64,000 nucleotides of DNA from Lachnospiraceae bacterium (lineage in GTDB: Bacteria; Bacillota; Clostridia; Lachnospirales; Lachnospiraceae): assembly GCA_024687745.1 (NCBI GenBank), contig JAILEM010000182.1, forward strand, positions 1 to 64,000, given 5' to 3'. The number at the start of each line of letters is the position of its first letter. Position 1 is the first letter of the stretch. The notes beneath the pieces are model-generated. The model did no database searches, was not told the DNA's origin, and saw only the letters and a program-made list of their open reading frames with translations. The position numbers were made by a program, and so were the translations under genes. Shown one piece after another: positions 50,844-61,686 of this stretch.

Positions 50844-52991
50844 TTATATTTCTCCCTCGTATTCACGATATTTACGTAATACACGTTTAACATCATCCAA
50901 CGAATCCATGAAAACCTCAACACATTTTGGATCAAAATGATTTCCTGACCCTTCTTCTATGATTGCAAGTGCCTTTTCAAGTGGCATCGCCGGCTTATAT
51001 ACACGCTTGGAAGATACTGCATCAAACACGTCTGCTACTGCCATTATACGGGCTGAAAGCGGTATCACCTCCCCATGAAGTCCATCCGGATAACCTGTAC
51101 CATCCCATTTTTCATGGTGATAAGCAGCCATATTCCTTGCTTCCTTTAGATAGTTCTCTCCGGACACAGTAGAGATAGCCTTTTCCATTATTATTCTTCC
51201 TGCGGTAGTATGAGTCTTCATGATCTCATACTCCTCCTCAGTAAGCTTTCCTGGCTTATTCAATATCTTATCAGAGATATTTATCTTTCCAACATCATGA
51301 AGCGGTGCCGACATCACAATATCTTCTATATATTTTGGCGTGATCTTTTCAGCATAATACCCCTTCTTTTTTAGTCCGTTTGCTATAATCCTTACATATT
51401 CTGCAGTCTTTTGTATATGAGCACCTGTATCGGAGTCACGGTTTTCTACCATGTCTGCCATAGTAATGATAAGACCATTCTGCATCTTTGATACCGCATC
51501 GGAATAATGCTGGATCTCCCATAACTGTTCAGTAACATTTCCCGTCAACGTACAAAGAACATTGTAAAGATTCTGCACCTCATCCTCGGTACGTATATTC
51601 ATTTTTTTGAATTCACCAACGTCCTTATTAAGCTTTTTAATATCATCATCAACATCGATATTTTTTACAAATCTGTTTGCCAGAGATGTTATACTCCTGA
51701 CCGGATATACAAGATAAAAATTTGCCTCCCGCATTATAAAAATAATAATAACGATTATTATTCCCGACATTATAAGAATGACTCTTGTGATAAACTGTCG
51801 CATATACTCTGACATATATGAAAAAGATGTATCAGCGCATATATAGCAGACACAATTTCTGTCATTATCATAAAGAGGCTTATAAACTGTCATAACCCAT
51901 CCTGAACTATCTTTAGTCTCTATCGTCTCTATCTCTTTTCCCGCAGCCAGTCTGTCAATATATGGATAAATCTTTTCCTCAAATTGAATAAAATCACCCG
52001 GTTCACGTATAGTCTCATCACCCGTGTTAAGATCAAAGATTACCTGATATCCATCTTCTATTATCTTAACCACATAAAGATGATCTATATCACTTAACCT
52101 GTCTTTTATGTTATAAAGCATGTTTTCTGTTTCCAAATAACCAAATGCATCCCTGCCCCCTTTAAGATATACTTCAACCTTATCAGGATCTATAACCTCA
52201 GAAGCAAACTCTACTATATTTTCGATGCTTTTCACCTTATCTGTCTTATATGTGTCTAAATAAACACTGATGGCAACATACCCAAGTATGAACATCATAA
52301 GTAAGATGATCAGAATAACTATTGCGAAGATTCTTTTCTGTAAAGAATGCTTTGTCGGATCAGTATTGTCATTAATAAAATCTATCTCTTTCCCGGTAAG
52401 TGGTTTTTGATGCCATCCACTGTTATAAATATGTATCCTTCTTTCTTCGGGTGTAAACCTTATTGCCAGCAGGGCAATGAGTACGGACAGACCTTTATCC
52501 ACTATGTTTAATAGAAAGGAAAACAATACAAATAATATAAACCTGTGTATACCTGTTGACAGATAAACAGCTTCCACGGTATCAGCAACCACACTGTGCT
52601 GAGGCTGCCCAAGTATCAGCCACTGCATAAGTGATCCTACAATACCGCTTATAACAGCTGTTTGAATAATTAATATTGTTATACTTCTCGGGGATTTAAA
52701 GGAATTATTTTTTGCGATATATGATGCGCATATAGCTAAAAGAACATTTATCAGAAGATAATACGGAGCAATCTCGTTAAAAAAGCTGAAGATAAACGTA
52801 GAAAAAAGTGCAGTTAAAACACCCGGAAATGCTCCCCCTATAAAAGCAACGATCATAGTTCCGACTGTATCAAAAGCAAGTGGTAGTCCCAGTTTCTGCG
52901 TAATAAATGCTAAGATTACATTTATAACAACTCCTCCCAATACAGAAAGGGCACGTTCCAAACTGAACCTGTCAATCTTTACATTTTTCAA
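50844..52991 (-). CDS. HD-GYP protein with polytopic N-terminus and extracytoplasmic sensor domain
   Basis: HDVGKINISDKILNKPGKLTEEE, HHEKWDGTGYPDGLHGEVIPLSARIMAVADVFDA; multi-TM N-terminus. Confidence 0.9.
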   Translation of the reverse strand: MKNVKIDRFSLERALSVLGGVVINVILAFITQKLGLPLAFDTVGTMIVAFIGGAFPGVLTALFSTFIFSFFNEIAPYYLLINVLLAICASYIAKNNSFKSPRSITILIIQTAVISGIVGSLMQWLILGQPQHSVVADTVEAVYLSTGIHRFILFVLFSFLLNIVDKGLSVLIALLAIRFTPEERRIHIYNSGWHQKPLTGKEIDFINDNTDPTKHSLQKRIFAIVILIILLMMFILGYVAISVYLDTYKTDKVKSIENIVEFASEVIDPDKVEVYLKGGRDAFGYLETENMLYNIKDRLSDIDHLYVVKIIEDGYQVIFDLNTGDETIREPGDFIQFEEKIYPYIDRLAAGKEIETIETKDSSGWVMTVYKPLYDNDRNCVCYICADTSFSYMSEYMRQFITRVILIMSGIIIVIIIFIMREANFYLVYPVRSITSLANRFVKNIDVDDDIKKLNKDVGEFKKMNIRTEDEVQNLYNVLCTLTGNVTEQLWEIQHYSDAVSKMQNGLIITMADMVENRDSDTGAHIQKTAEYVRIIANGLKKKGYYAEKITPKYIEDIVMSAPLHDVGKINISDKILNKPGKLTEEEYEIMKTHTTAGRIIMEKAISTVSGENYLKEARNMAAYHHEKWDGTGYPDGLHGEVIPLSARIMAVADVFDAVSSKRVYKPAMPLEKALAIIEEGSGNHFDPKCVEVFMDSLDDVKRVLRKYREYEGEI

Positions 52992-53292
52992 TATTTATTC
53001 CTCCATTGCATACATAAATATTCTAAACCTACTTTTTATTGCTTTCAAGTAAAATCATTCCATATATCTGTAATATCCGAAAGATTCCTGTTTGCGAAAA
53101 TATTTCGCAAATATCAATAGACAAATGTAATAACAATTTGACCCTGTACATATATAAATATGGTATTATAACCATAAAAGATTCTCATTTCGACTTTACA
53201 TTTATTATCATTTAATCCCTTTTATACATAAACTCTCTAAAGGGGTTATCAGAAATAATATTAAGGACATGTCTTGGAAAGGAGATAATAAA

Positions 53293-53703
53293 TTGGATAA
53301 AGAAAAAGAAAAAAAATTTAACAAGGGAAAATCATCTAATATTGAACAAAAACTTGCACGTGAAAGAACCGAATTATCCTATGACAGGACCGGATTATCG
53401 ATTCTTCGTACAAACCTGGCATTTCAGAGTTCAAGGATGTCCGTTGAGCAGACTCATCTGTCTTATCTCAGGACAATAGTATCTCTCATCGGAAGTTCTG
53501 CAACGATATATAAGGCTCTGCCTGCACTTGGCGTATCCGGAGTTTTCAGCACCATATTAGCCTGTTTCCTTATGCTCTCTGCCATATACTTCATAATAAA
53601 AGACAGAAAGATCTATCCTAAACTCAGTGCTGAGATTGAGGAAATGGAAAGACAACGTGATGAAATAATATCCAATTCCCGCGCAGATCTCCCCCACGTA
53701 TGA
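53293..53703 (+). CDS. DUF202-like small membrane protein
   Basis: LARERTELSYDRTGLSILRTNLAFQSSRMSVEQTHLSYLRTIVSLIG; TTG start at 53293 after GGAAAGGAG preferred to 53269. Confidence 0.7.
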   Translation: MDKEKEKKFNKGKSSNIEQKLARERTELSYDRTGLSILRTNLAFQSSRMSVEQTHLSYLRTIVSLIGSSATIYKALPALGVSGVFSTILACFLMLSAIYFIIKDRKIYPKLSAEIEEMERQRDEIISNSRADLPHV

Positions 53704-53755
53704 TCAATGAATATCTTAATATTTTATACATCTCAATTATCTGAAAAAAAATAAA

Positions 53756-53784
53756 ACACCGGGACAATTATCAAGTCCCGGTGT
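53756..53784 (-). terminator. Intrinsic terminator for chemoreceptor gene
   Basis: GACACCGGGAC..GTCCCGGTGT stem of 10 bp followed, on the minus strand, by TTTTATTTTTTT. Confidence 0.85.
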
Positions 53785-53829
53785 CCGACTTATGGATGAT
53801 CTGATTATTATCAAATCCTTAACTTCTTT

Positions 53830-55851
53830 TTATAAACCAAATTTGCCAACTGTATTCTTAAGATTCTCAGTAATATCAAGTACTCCTTTTGCCCTTCCTG
53901 CTATATCTTCTCCTGATGCTCTAAGCTCCTGAGTAGAAGCACTTGCAGTCTGCATTGCTTCAAAAATACTCTCCTGAGTCCTTGTTATAGTAGACAAAGC
54001 ATCATTTACGGAAGAGATATCTCTTAAAGCTTCTTCTGTCTTGCCTGTCAGTATGGATGATACTTCCGAATAATATTCCGAATCTTCCTTATAGCTGTTC
54101 GACATATCCTCGAGTCTGTCATAGTCCTTAATAACAACCTCATCAAGGAATTCCAGGATCTTATTACTCTCATCTGATAGTGCATTTACTGCTGTTGTAA
54201 CCCTGTTTGTAAGATTCTTAACCTTGTCGATCTCATTTGATGTATCAGAGCTTAGCTGATTGATCTCTGTAGCAACAACAGCAAATCCTCTTCCTGCCTC
54301 ACCGGCTCTTGCTGCTTCAATACTTGCATTAAGAGCCAAAAGATTGGTCTGCCCTGCTATGCCCTGTATAGATTCACTTACCTTATCGATCTCTTCTATA
54401 ACCTTTGATTCTTTTATAGCTTTTTCAAGCGTTGCTCTGCTGTTCTTTATGGTAGCTACCGCATTACTCTTATTCTTTATAACAGTAGGAATGATACTAC
54501 TGAGCTTATTTTTGATCTCATCAGACCTTTCATACATATTTTTAGCTTCATCTGAGAGACTTGATATAGCTGAAGTAATTTCAGAAGCTGATTCTGAGAT
54601 ATTTTCAACCGATGTTGTTTGACTGTTTGTCTTTTCAGTAACATTTTCAATGGTATCAGAGACATCAACTATACTCATACTCATTTCTTTTATAAGATCC
54701 GTAGTTGAGTCCATATCACCCATTATAGTATCGGTTTTGCTTCTGGTCTCTTTAATCGTTCCTATGAAGCTGCTTTGCATCTCTTTAATTAGATAACTGA
54801 TCTCTTCAACTTCATTTGTAAACTTCTTGTCTCTTTTGTCTTTAATGATATTTGAATTGATAAAATCCTTCATATCATTTAATGGAGCAAGCTGCTTTTT
54901 GAGAAGCGCGGAAATAAACAACACGCTGATCACTATGATAACTACACCAAAGATTACAGGAATTAAAAGCATATTCCTTATCTTACCGCTGATTACGGAA
55001 CTATTCTCTGCAACCCCAAGTTTCCATCCGGTACTATCAACCGTTCCTATAGCAACATACTTACTATTACCATCATAATCAACAAATTTTTCTACTCCTG
55101 TTGCACCAAGATTTATCTTTACCTTGTCAGTTAAGACAGTACTTCCCTCTTCAGTGATCAGAAAATCAGTATTTGCATGATTAATGACCATCCCATCTGA
55201 CGTCGTTAAAAAGACAGATTCTGTATTCTTATTAGTTATTATGGAATTAAGCTTGTCAAGAACGGTTGTCGTATCGATATCAAACAGAATAACCGCCTCG
55301 TGTCCCTGTATTTCCACAAGTTTGGAAAGTGATACAACCACATTCCCGGTTATTACATCAATATATGGATCAGATAACGCAAAAGAATCATAACCGGCAG
55401 AAACAGCACTCTGATACCATGGTCTCTCTGTGGGATCTATGGGTATATCTGCCCCTGTGGATGTCCATGCAGCACCGATCTGATTCTCTCCCGTATCGGC
55501 ATTAACATGCTCATAATCATGATCATAGCAGATGTAATATTCCATTGCATCCGGATTACTGCCTTTATTTTCTGCTAAAACTGCTATTATTTCTTCGGGC
55601 TTTTCATATTCCATACCCTTGATCTGATTTTTAAGAGTCTCTGCGATCGCTGCCTGCTTTAAAATCCAATCGTCTATTATTTCTGCATTATCTTTTGCCT
55701 TTACCGATAACGCAGACTGAGCAGATGATAAAATACTGTTTTTCATCGAAAATCCAAGGATTACCAAAATTAGGACTATAGCTAATGTTACAAATACGAT
55801 CACGGACAATCTTACTTTGTTATTGATACTTCCCAATTTACTCTTATACAT
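53830..55851 (-). CDS. Methyl-accepting chemotaxis protein with Cache-type sensor domain
   Basis: [33 protein letters not shown]; two TM helices flanking an extracellular domain. Confidence 0.93.
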   Translation of the reverse strand: MYKSKLGSINNKVRLSVIVFVTLAIVLILVILGFSMKNSILSSAQSALSVKAKDNAEIIDDWILKQAAIAETLKNQIKGMEYEKPEEIIAVLAENKGSNPDAMEYYICYDHDYEHVNADTGENQIGAAWTSTGADIPIDPTERPWYQSAVSAGYDSFALSDPYIDVITGNVVVSLSKLVEIQGHEAVILFDIDTTTVLDKLNSIITNKNTESVFLTTSDGMVINHANTDFLITEEGSTVLTDKVKINLGATGVEKFVDYDGNSKYVAIGTVDSTGWKLGVAENSSVISGKIRNMLLIPVIFGVVIIVISVLFISALLKKQLAPLNDMKDFINSNIIKDKRDKKFTNEVEEISYLIKEMQSSFIGTIKETRSKTDTIMGDMDSTTDLIKEMSMSIVDVSDTIENVTEKTNSQTTSVENISESASEITSAISSLSDEAKNMYERSDEIKNKLSSIIPTVIKNKSNAVATIKNSRATLEKAIKESKVIEEIDKVSESIQGIAGQTNLLALNASIEAARAGEAGRGFAVVATEINQLSSDTSNEIDKVKNLTNRVTTAVNALSDESNKILEFLDEVVIKDYDRLEDMSNSYKEDSEYYSEVSSILTGKTEEALRDISSVNDALSTITRTQESIFEAMQTASASTQELRASGEDIAGRAKGVLDITENLKNTVGKFGL

Positions 55852-56020
55852 GACTATCTCCTTTATAAAAAATTGATGATAGTCACTATCCCCTCAGACC
55901 ACCTGCAACTTCAATGATAAACTATAACGATTTCCACCTTTAATATAATATCACTCACATTTGAATTTTAAAAGAGTCATTATTATTTATTCTTCTCATA
56001 ATCTGATTATAAAGATATCT

Positions 56021-56983
56021 TTACTGTGCAAAAAGTCTGGCAGCTGCAGCCCAGGTATCTGCATTTCTTGAATAAATAGAACTGCTTTGGGACTGGCCTC
56101 TTATACCATAAGCAGATCCGCATTCAACGGTAATACCCGGCTTTTGCAGGCCCATAAGGATAAAATCACCAAAACCTCCGTAAGTTGTAGTACCTGAAGC
56201 ATTTGTACCTGATGTATTTACCATGGGATATCTGTTTATATTCTTAACCGTGGCTGCAAGAATTGTTGAAAGCGCAGAGGTTACAGATGAAGTAAGATCA
56301 TCATCATAATAAATAATATTGCCCTGCTGGTGATAATTTATATAACAGGAATAATCCCTTGCAGTAGCAAGCGACATAAGTGCAATTGTCTCCGGTTCGG
56401 AAGCAGGACTGTATCCTTTAAAATTTGCTGCCCCGGGAGCTGATGAACCCTTAGTCATTTCCCACCCTACAGGAAAATTACGATTCAGATCAATTCCGTT
56501 CGCATTGGCCTTCCATTCGGGAGCTGAACTCTGAGCTATCGTTACACCATCAGGATTTGCCATGGGAACTATATAAAAGCATGTAGAGGAGAGAACATCC
56601 TGGCAATTCCCTGCTGAAAACTGTCTGGCATAATATTCAACAGTTGCCATTGTTGTTTGGGAAACAATGTATTCTCTTCCATGAATAGATGCCTGTATCA
56701 TTATCGAATGCGGAGCCGCGGGATTTCCAAGTATTACAAGAGGAATGCTTCTTCCCTGGACAGTAGTTCCTATCGACCCGCTTGATACTATTCCGGGATA
56801 CAGCGCACAAAGCTCTGCAATATCCATATTCATTTCATCATATGTATATGTAGATGACATCTGAACGGTTGTCGGAGGCGTAGCCGCCTTTACAGGTATA
56901 GCTGTCGAAATTGATATAAATGCCATAGTTAGTATTGCAGATACTGCCTTCTTTTTGATCTTTTTAGTCATTTCTTTTTTCAC
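56021..56983 (-). CDS. Secreted M14 family zinc carboxypeptidase
   Basis: Signal peptide; SIHGREYIVSQT, DLNRNFPVGW, NYHQQG, GITVECG. Confidence 0.9.
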   Translation of the reverse strand: MKKEMTKKIKKKAVSAILTMAFISISTAIPVKAATPPTTVQMSSTYTYDEMNMDIAELCALYPGIVSSGSIGTTVQGRSIPLVILGNPAAPHSIMIQASIHGREYIVSQTTMATVEYYARQFSAGNCQDVLSSTCFYIVPMANPDGVTIAQSSAPEWKANANGIDLNRNFPVGWEMTKGSSAPGAANFKGYSPASEPETIALMSLATARDYSCYINYHQQGNIIYYDDDLTSSVTSALSTILAATVKNINRYPMVNTSGTNASGTTTYGGFGDFILMGLQKPGITVECGSAYGIRGQSQSSSIYSRNADTWAAAARLFAQ

Positions 56984-57480
56984 ACCTTTCTGATCTTTCC
57001 CTCATTTTTCAATGCCTTGGGGCCAAAGCTCTTAGGAAGAAGTTCATCCAGAGTCATTTCCTTATAATCCGTCTTTGATCTGGCAAAAATAACTCTCATT
57101 TTTTCTGGTTCACAGAATTCCCTCATTACCTGTCTGCATATTCCACAAGGAGAACAATAATCTATTATCGTATGATCCGGTCCACCTACTATGGCAATAG
57201 CAAGGATTTCCCTCTCGCCACAGGCAACTGCATGGAATATAGCATTTCTTTCGGCACATATTCCCGCCGGATAGGATGCATTCTCGACGTTGACGCCTGT
57301 ATAGATCTTCCCGGAATTCATAAGCACCGCCGCAGATACATTGAATCCGGAATATGGCGCATAAGAATATTTAAGATTTTCCATGGCTGTTTCTATCAAT
57401 TTCCCGCGATCGATATTATCTTCCAGAATATCCATATGGAATCTAGCCCTCTTTCCATTGAATTTAGTATTTATTATCAA
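56980..57480 (-). CDS. cdd: Cytidine deaminase
   Basis: YAPYSGFNVSAAVLMNSGKIYTGVNVENASYPAGICAERNAIF and CSPCGICRQVMREF. Confidence 0.92.
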   Translation of the reverse strand: MIINTKFNGKRARFHMDILEDNIDRGKLIETAMENLKYSYAPYSGFNVSAAVLMNSGKIYTGVNVENASYPAGICAERNAIFHAVACGEREILAIAIVGGPDHTIIDYCSPCGICRQVMREFCEPEKMRVIFARSKTDYKEMTLDELLPKSFGPKALKNEGKIRKV

Positions 57481-57760
57481 CGAATAAAATTATATCATTA
57501 TATTTTTAATATCACAATATCACTTGCACACATGTACGGTCACTTCATATTATCTAAACCGTATCTGCACCTGATCATATCTTATATGTGTCGGAAGTAT
57601 ATTCTCAATATCCATATTAAATATGAAAGAATTCGTAATTTAACCGTTTGACTATTTTATTGTTTTGCAATAATATGTTACAAGGTCTTTATAACAGCTG
57701 ATCCGATCATATTCAGTGATTATTTATTCATTATAAAAATATCAACAGGAGGCACCCGAT

Positions 57761-58933
57761 ATGAACTATGCAGAAGAATCATTAAGATTACATGAAGAAT
57801 GGAAAGGAAAGATAGAAATGATCTCCCGCGTTCCGGTAAAAAATAAGGAAGATCTTTCCCTTGCATATACCCCCGGAGTTGCCCAGCCCTGTCTCGAAAT
57901 ACAAAAGGATATAAATAAGTCATATGACCTTACAAGACGCCACAATCTCTGCGCAGTGATTACTGATGGAACTGCAGTTCTCGGACTCGGGGACATCGGT
58001 CCTGAAGCAGGAATGCCCGTTATGGAGGGAAAATGTGTCCTTTTCAAATCTTTTGGTGATGTAGATGCCATTCCTTTATGTGTAAAAAGTAAAGATGTTG
58101 ATGAATTTGTCAATACAGTAGCACTGATCTCAGGCTCCTTTGGCGGAATAAATCTTGAGGACATATCAGCTCCACGTTGTTTTGAAATAGAAAAGAAGCT
58201 TAAGGAACGTACAGATATTCCCATCTTCCATGACGATCAGCATGGAACAGCCGTCATAACCCTTGCCGGACTCACAAATGCTCTTAAGGTAGTAGGGAAG
58301 AAAAAGGAAGATGTAAAAATAGTTACATCAGGAGCAGGTGCAGCTGCAATAGCTATTGTTAAGCTTCTATTATCGGCAGGCTTTAAAAATATAACGATGT
58401 GTGACAGAAAAGGTGCCATATATGAAGGAAGAGATGGTCTTAACTGGATAAAAGAAGAGATGTCTAAGGTAACAAACCTTGAAAAGAAACCAGGAAGCAT
58501 AGGAGATGTATTGGCCGGTGCCGATATATTTATCGGTGTTTCAGCTCCCGGCACTGTAACTACTGAAATGATAAAGACCATGAATAAGGATGCTATCATC
58601 TTTGCATGCGCAAATCCTACTCCGGAAATCTTTCCTGATGACGCAAAAGCAGGTGGTGCTGCTGTTATAGCTACCGGTCGCAGCGATTTTCCTAATCAGA
58701 TAAACAATGTTCTTGCCTTTCCCGGAATCTTCAGGGGTGCCTTTGATGTAAGGGCAAAAGACATAAATGAAGAAATGAAAATGGCTGCAGCTAAGGCTCT
58801 TGCAGATCTTATTCCTGAAAACGAACTCAGTCCTGACTATATCATACCCTTTGCCTTTGATCCAAAGGTTGGACCTGCAGTAGCCAAGGCCGTAGCAAAA
58901 GCAGCCAGAGATAGTAAGGTAGCTAGAATATAA
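57761..58933 (+). CDS. NAD(P)-dependent malic enzyme
   Basis: AYTPGVAQPCLEI, TDGTAVLGLGDIGPEAGMPVMEGK, FHDDQHGTAVI; RBS caggaggc. Confidence 0.95.
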   Translation: MNYAEESLRLHEEWKGKIEMISRVPVKNKEDLSLAYTPGVAQPCLEIQKDINKSYDLTRRHNLCAVITDGTAVLGLGDIGPEAGMPVMEGKCVLFKSFGDVDAIPLCVKSKDVDEFVNTVALISGSFGGINLEDISAPRCFEIEKKLKERTDIPIFHDDQHGTAVITLAGLTNALKVVGKKKEDVKIVTSGAGAAAIAIVKLLLSAGFKNITMCDRKGAIYEGRDGLNWIKEEMSKVTNLEKKPGSIGDVLAGADIFIGVSAPGTVTTEMIKTMNKDAIIFACANPTPEIFPDDAKAGGAAVIATGRSDFPNQINNVLAFPGIFRGAFDVRAKDINEEMKMAAAKALADLIPENELSPDYIIPFAFDPKVGPAVAKAVAKAARDSKVARI

Positions 58934-58945
58934 GATATCATTTTT

Positions 58946-59683
58946 TTAAATATATTTGAAAGAATCTAAAAATTTCCTTAAACGTTCTGTTTTAGGACTT
59001 TCAAAGAATTTAATCGGGCTTCCTTCTTCAACAATACGGCCTGCATCGATAAATACCATTCGATCCGCAACAGCTCTGGCAAAGGATAGCTCATGTGTTA
59101 CAATTACCATTGTCCTTCCTTCTTTTGCAAGATTTATTACAACATCCAATACCTCCTTAACCATCTCCGGGTCAAGTGCTGCAGTGATTTCATCCAGGAG
59201 CAGAATCTCAGGATGCATCATAAGCGCTCTTACAATGGCTACTCTCTGTTTCTGACCGCCCGATAGCTGGCGGGGATAGTTATCTTTTTTTGTTAATAAT
59301 CCTACGCGGTCCAACAATGCTAAAGCCTCTTCTTCTGCTTCTTTTTTCTTTATCTTCTTTACCATTATCGGTGCAAGAGTCATATTCTGAAGAACCGTCT
59401 TATGGGGAAACAGTTCATAGCTTTGAAAAACCATTCCGATCTTTTCCCTTATCTCATTTAGTTTTCCTTTAAACGGATTAATCACTTCTCCATCCAATTT
59501 AACCATACCTTCCTGAATCTTTTCAAAAGCATTTATACAACGAAGCAAAGTGCTCTTTCCACAACCGGATGGTCCGACAATCACAACTACTTCTCCTCTG
59601 CTTACATCCAGATTTATCTGATTTAAAACTGTAAGATCATCATATGATTTTGTTAAATTTCTGATGCTTAATATCTCATCCAT
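58946..59683 (-). CDS. Polar amino acid ABC transporter ATP-binding protein (GlnQ-like)
   Basis: Walker A GPSGCGKSTLLR, signature LSGGQKQRVAIVRAL; start set at 59683 (MDEILSIRNLTK), not 59788, which overlaps the permease. Confidence 0.93.
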   Translation of the reverse strand: MDEILSIRNLTKSYDDLTVLNQINLDVSRGEVVVIVGPSGCGKSTLLRCINAFEKIQEGMVKLDGEVINPFKGKLNEIREKIGMVFQSYELFPHKTVLQNMTLAPIMVKKIKKKEAEEEALALLDRVGLLTKKDNYPRQLSGGQKQRVAIVRALMMHPEILLLDEITAALDPEMVKEVLDVVINLAKEGRTMVIVTHELSFARAVADRMVFIDAGRIVEEGSPIKFFESPKTERLRKFLDSFKYI

Positions 59684-59684
59684 A

Positions 59685-60353
59685 CTAATTCTCCCACTTC
59701 TTCTCAAGATATTTAGAGAAGATACTAATTGGCCAGCAGGCAAAAAAATATAATGCAAATATTGTGGCAAAAATTCCAAAAGCCGCATTAGGTGAACTTT
59801 TTCTGTTTGCTTCTACTATCTGTTGTCCCACTTTTAAAACTTCCACAATACCTATCATCATTACAAGACTTGTTGTTTTAATCATCCTGGTAACCAGATT
59901 GATCGAAAGAGGCAGCATTCTTCTGATGATCTGAGGGATGATAACATGAATATATGTCTGACGTACACTCATTCCCAATGAATAACTGCTTTCATACTGA
60001 ATGGTCGGAATACCGTTCAATGCTCCTCTTATCAAATCTGACATTTCTGCTGTTCCCCATAAAGTAAACACTATGATTGAAGCTGTTTCGGCAGATATAT
60101 TAACTCCAATTGCCTTGGTTGTCCCAAAATATACCAGAAACAACAAAACCATTTGAGGCATGATACGAATAAACTCCAAATATAATTTACCTGTGATATT
60201 GATCACAGGTTTCTTCAATGTCATAAGACTGCCGATGATCACTCCAAATACAATACTTAACATCACAGATATCATACTGATCCTTAGTGCAACTAATATT
60301 CCTGTAAACAACCTTATAAGATTACTTCCCTTTAATAAAACTTCAAATCCCAT
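59685..60353 (-). CDS. Amino acid ABC transporter permease (HisM/GlnP-type)
   Basis: EFIRIMPQMVLLFLVYFG, YSLGMSVRQTYIHVIIPQIIRRMLP. Confidence 0.9.
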   Translation of the reverse strand: MGFEVLLKGSNLIRLFTGILVALRISMISVMLSIVFGVIIGSLMTLKKPVINITGKLYLEFIRIMPQMVLLFLVYFGTTKAIGVNISAETASIIVFTLWGTAEMSDLIRGALNGIPTIQYESSYSLGMSVRQTYIHVIIPQIIRRMLPLSINLVTRMIKTTSLVMMIGIVEVLKVGQQIVEANRKSSPNAAFGIFATIFALYFFACWPISIFSKYLEKKWEN

Positions 60354-60355
60354 AT

Positions 60356-61015
60356 TTATGCTCCAAACATTTTATAATGAACTCTTCCCTCAATCACATT
60401 TCCTATAAGTGATACCGGAAGAAGCATTATGATATAAAAAACAACCAGCAGAAACAATGCCTCAGTGGTATTGTAATAAAGACCGATCAGATCCTTTGCC
60501 GTAAACATAAGATCCATCAGACTGATAGCAGAAAATACACTTGTTTCCTTTAACAGAAATATTACATTTGCAACTATTGCAGGTATGCTTAATGAAAAGG
60601 CTTCAGGAAATATCACATGAAAAAACATCTGTTTCCTTGTCATTCCCAGGGCCAATGCGCTTTCTCTCTGAGATTCAGATACTGCATCCATACCACTTCT
60701 TATCCCTTCCGCCATATAGCTTCCTCCCAAAAGTCCGATTCCCATAACACCACAGACTTCTGAAGTAATTGATATTCCCAGTTTGGGTAAACCAAAATAA
60801 AAAAAGAACAGCTGTACAAGTAAAGGAGTATTACGAAAGATCTCAATATATACGCGGAAAAACTGTGACATTATGGGGATTTTAAAATGTATGGAAAATG
60901 CTGAGATTATCCCCAGAATAAATGCTATCAGAATCCCAGTACAACCTATAATAACAGTAAGTTTAAATGCATCCAAATACCTCGGAAAATATGAGATTAA
61001 TATTTCCAGATCCAT
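60356..61015 (-). CDS. Amino acid ABC transporter permease (HisQ/GlnP-type)
   Basis: EIFRNTPLLVQLFFFYFGLPKLG, ESALALGMTRKQMFFHVIFPEAF. Confidence 0.92.
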   Translation of the reverse strand: MDLEILISYFPRYLDAFKLTVIIGCTGILIAFILGIISAFSIHFKIPIMSQFFRVYIEIFRNTPLLVQLFFFYFGLPKLGISITSEVCGVMGIGLLGGSYMAEGIRSGMDAVSESQRESALALGMTRKQMFFHVIFPEAFSLSIPAIVANVIFLLKETSVFSAISLMDLMFTAKDLIGLYYNTTEALFLLVVFYIIMLLPVSLIGNVIEGRVHYKMFGA

Positions 61016-61017
61016 AC

Positions 61018-61686
61018 TTAATTCCCTTTTCTCTTTCTTCGATCCAAACCGGTTGCGATCCTTGTTCCAATCATTTGAATGATCTGGAATATGACGATCA
61101 GAAGTAGAACCGTAGTGATCATAATATCTGTCTGCCAGCGATAATATCCATATCTAACTGCTATGTCTCCGAGTCCTCCCCCTCCAACTGTCCCAGACAT
61201 GGCAGAGTATCCAAGCAGGATTCCTGTCGTGATAGTAAAACCGGCGATCAAAGATGTTCTCGCCTCTAATAAAAGAACCTTTGTAATAATCTGCATATTA
61301 CTTGCTCCCATTGCCCTGGCAGCTTCTATCACTCCGGTATCCACCTCATTTAATGCTGCCTCAACAACTCTGGCAATATAGGGCGCTGCACAGATCACCA
61401 AAGGAACTATTGTAGCTGTAGAACCATAACTTTTTCCCACTATCAATCTTGTAAATGGTATCAGCAAAATCAACAGTATCAAAAACGGGATGCTTCGAAT
61501 GATATTGCATATAAAATCTCCCACCCTGTATATAAAACTGTTAGGACACAGTCCGTTTTTTGCAGTCACATACAACACGATCCCCAATGGAAGCCCTACT
61601 GCGTATCCGATCAAAACAGATCCTAACGTCATATACAGAGTATCTTTGATCCCTTCCGCCAGCATATTTATAATCTGTTCATTCAT
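61018..61686 (-). CDS. metI: Methionine-type ABC transporter permease
   Basis: YRVGDFICNIIRSIPFLILLILLIPFTRLIVG, EAARAMGASNMQIITKVLLLEARTSLIAG. Confidence 0.92.
   Translation of the reverse strand: MNEQIINMLAEGIKDTLYMTLGSVLIGYAVGLPLGIVLYVTAKNGLCPNSFIYRVGDFICNIIRSIPFLILLILLIPFTRLIVGKSYGSTATIVPLVICAAPYIARVVEAALNEVDTGVIEAARAMGASNMQIITKVLLLEARTSLIAGFTITTGILLGYSAMSGTVGGGGLGDIAVRYGYYRWQTDIMITTVLLLIVIFQIIQMIGTRIATGLDRRKRKGN

Noticed and set aside
57172-57651. 159-aa plus-strand ORF over the cytidine deaminase gene
   Set aside because: Antisense to conserved cdd motifs; composition not protein-like.
59684-59788. Longer N-terminus for the GlnQ-like ATPase
   Set aside because: The extension overlaps the permease gene and lacks ABC ATPase homology; Met at 59683 fits the family start.
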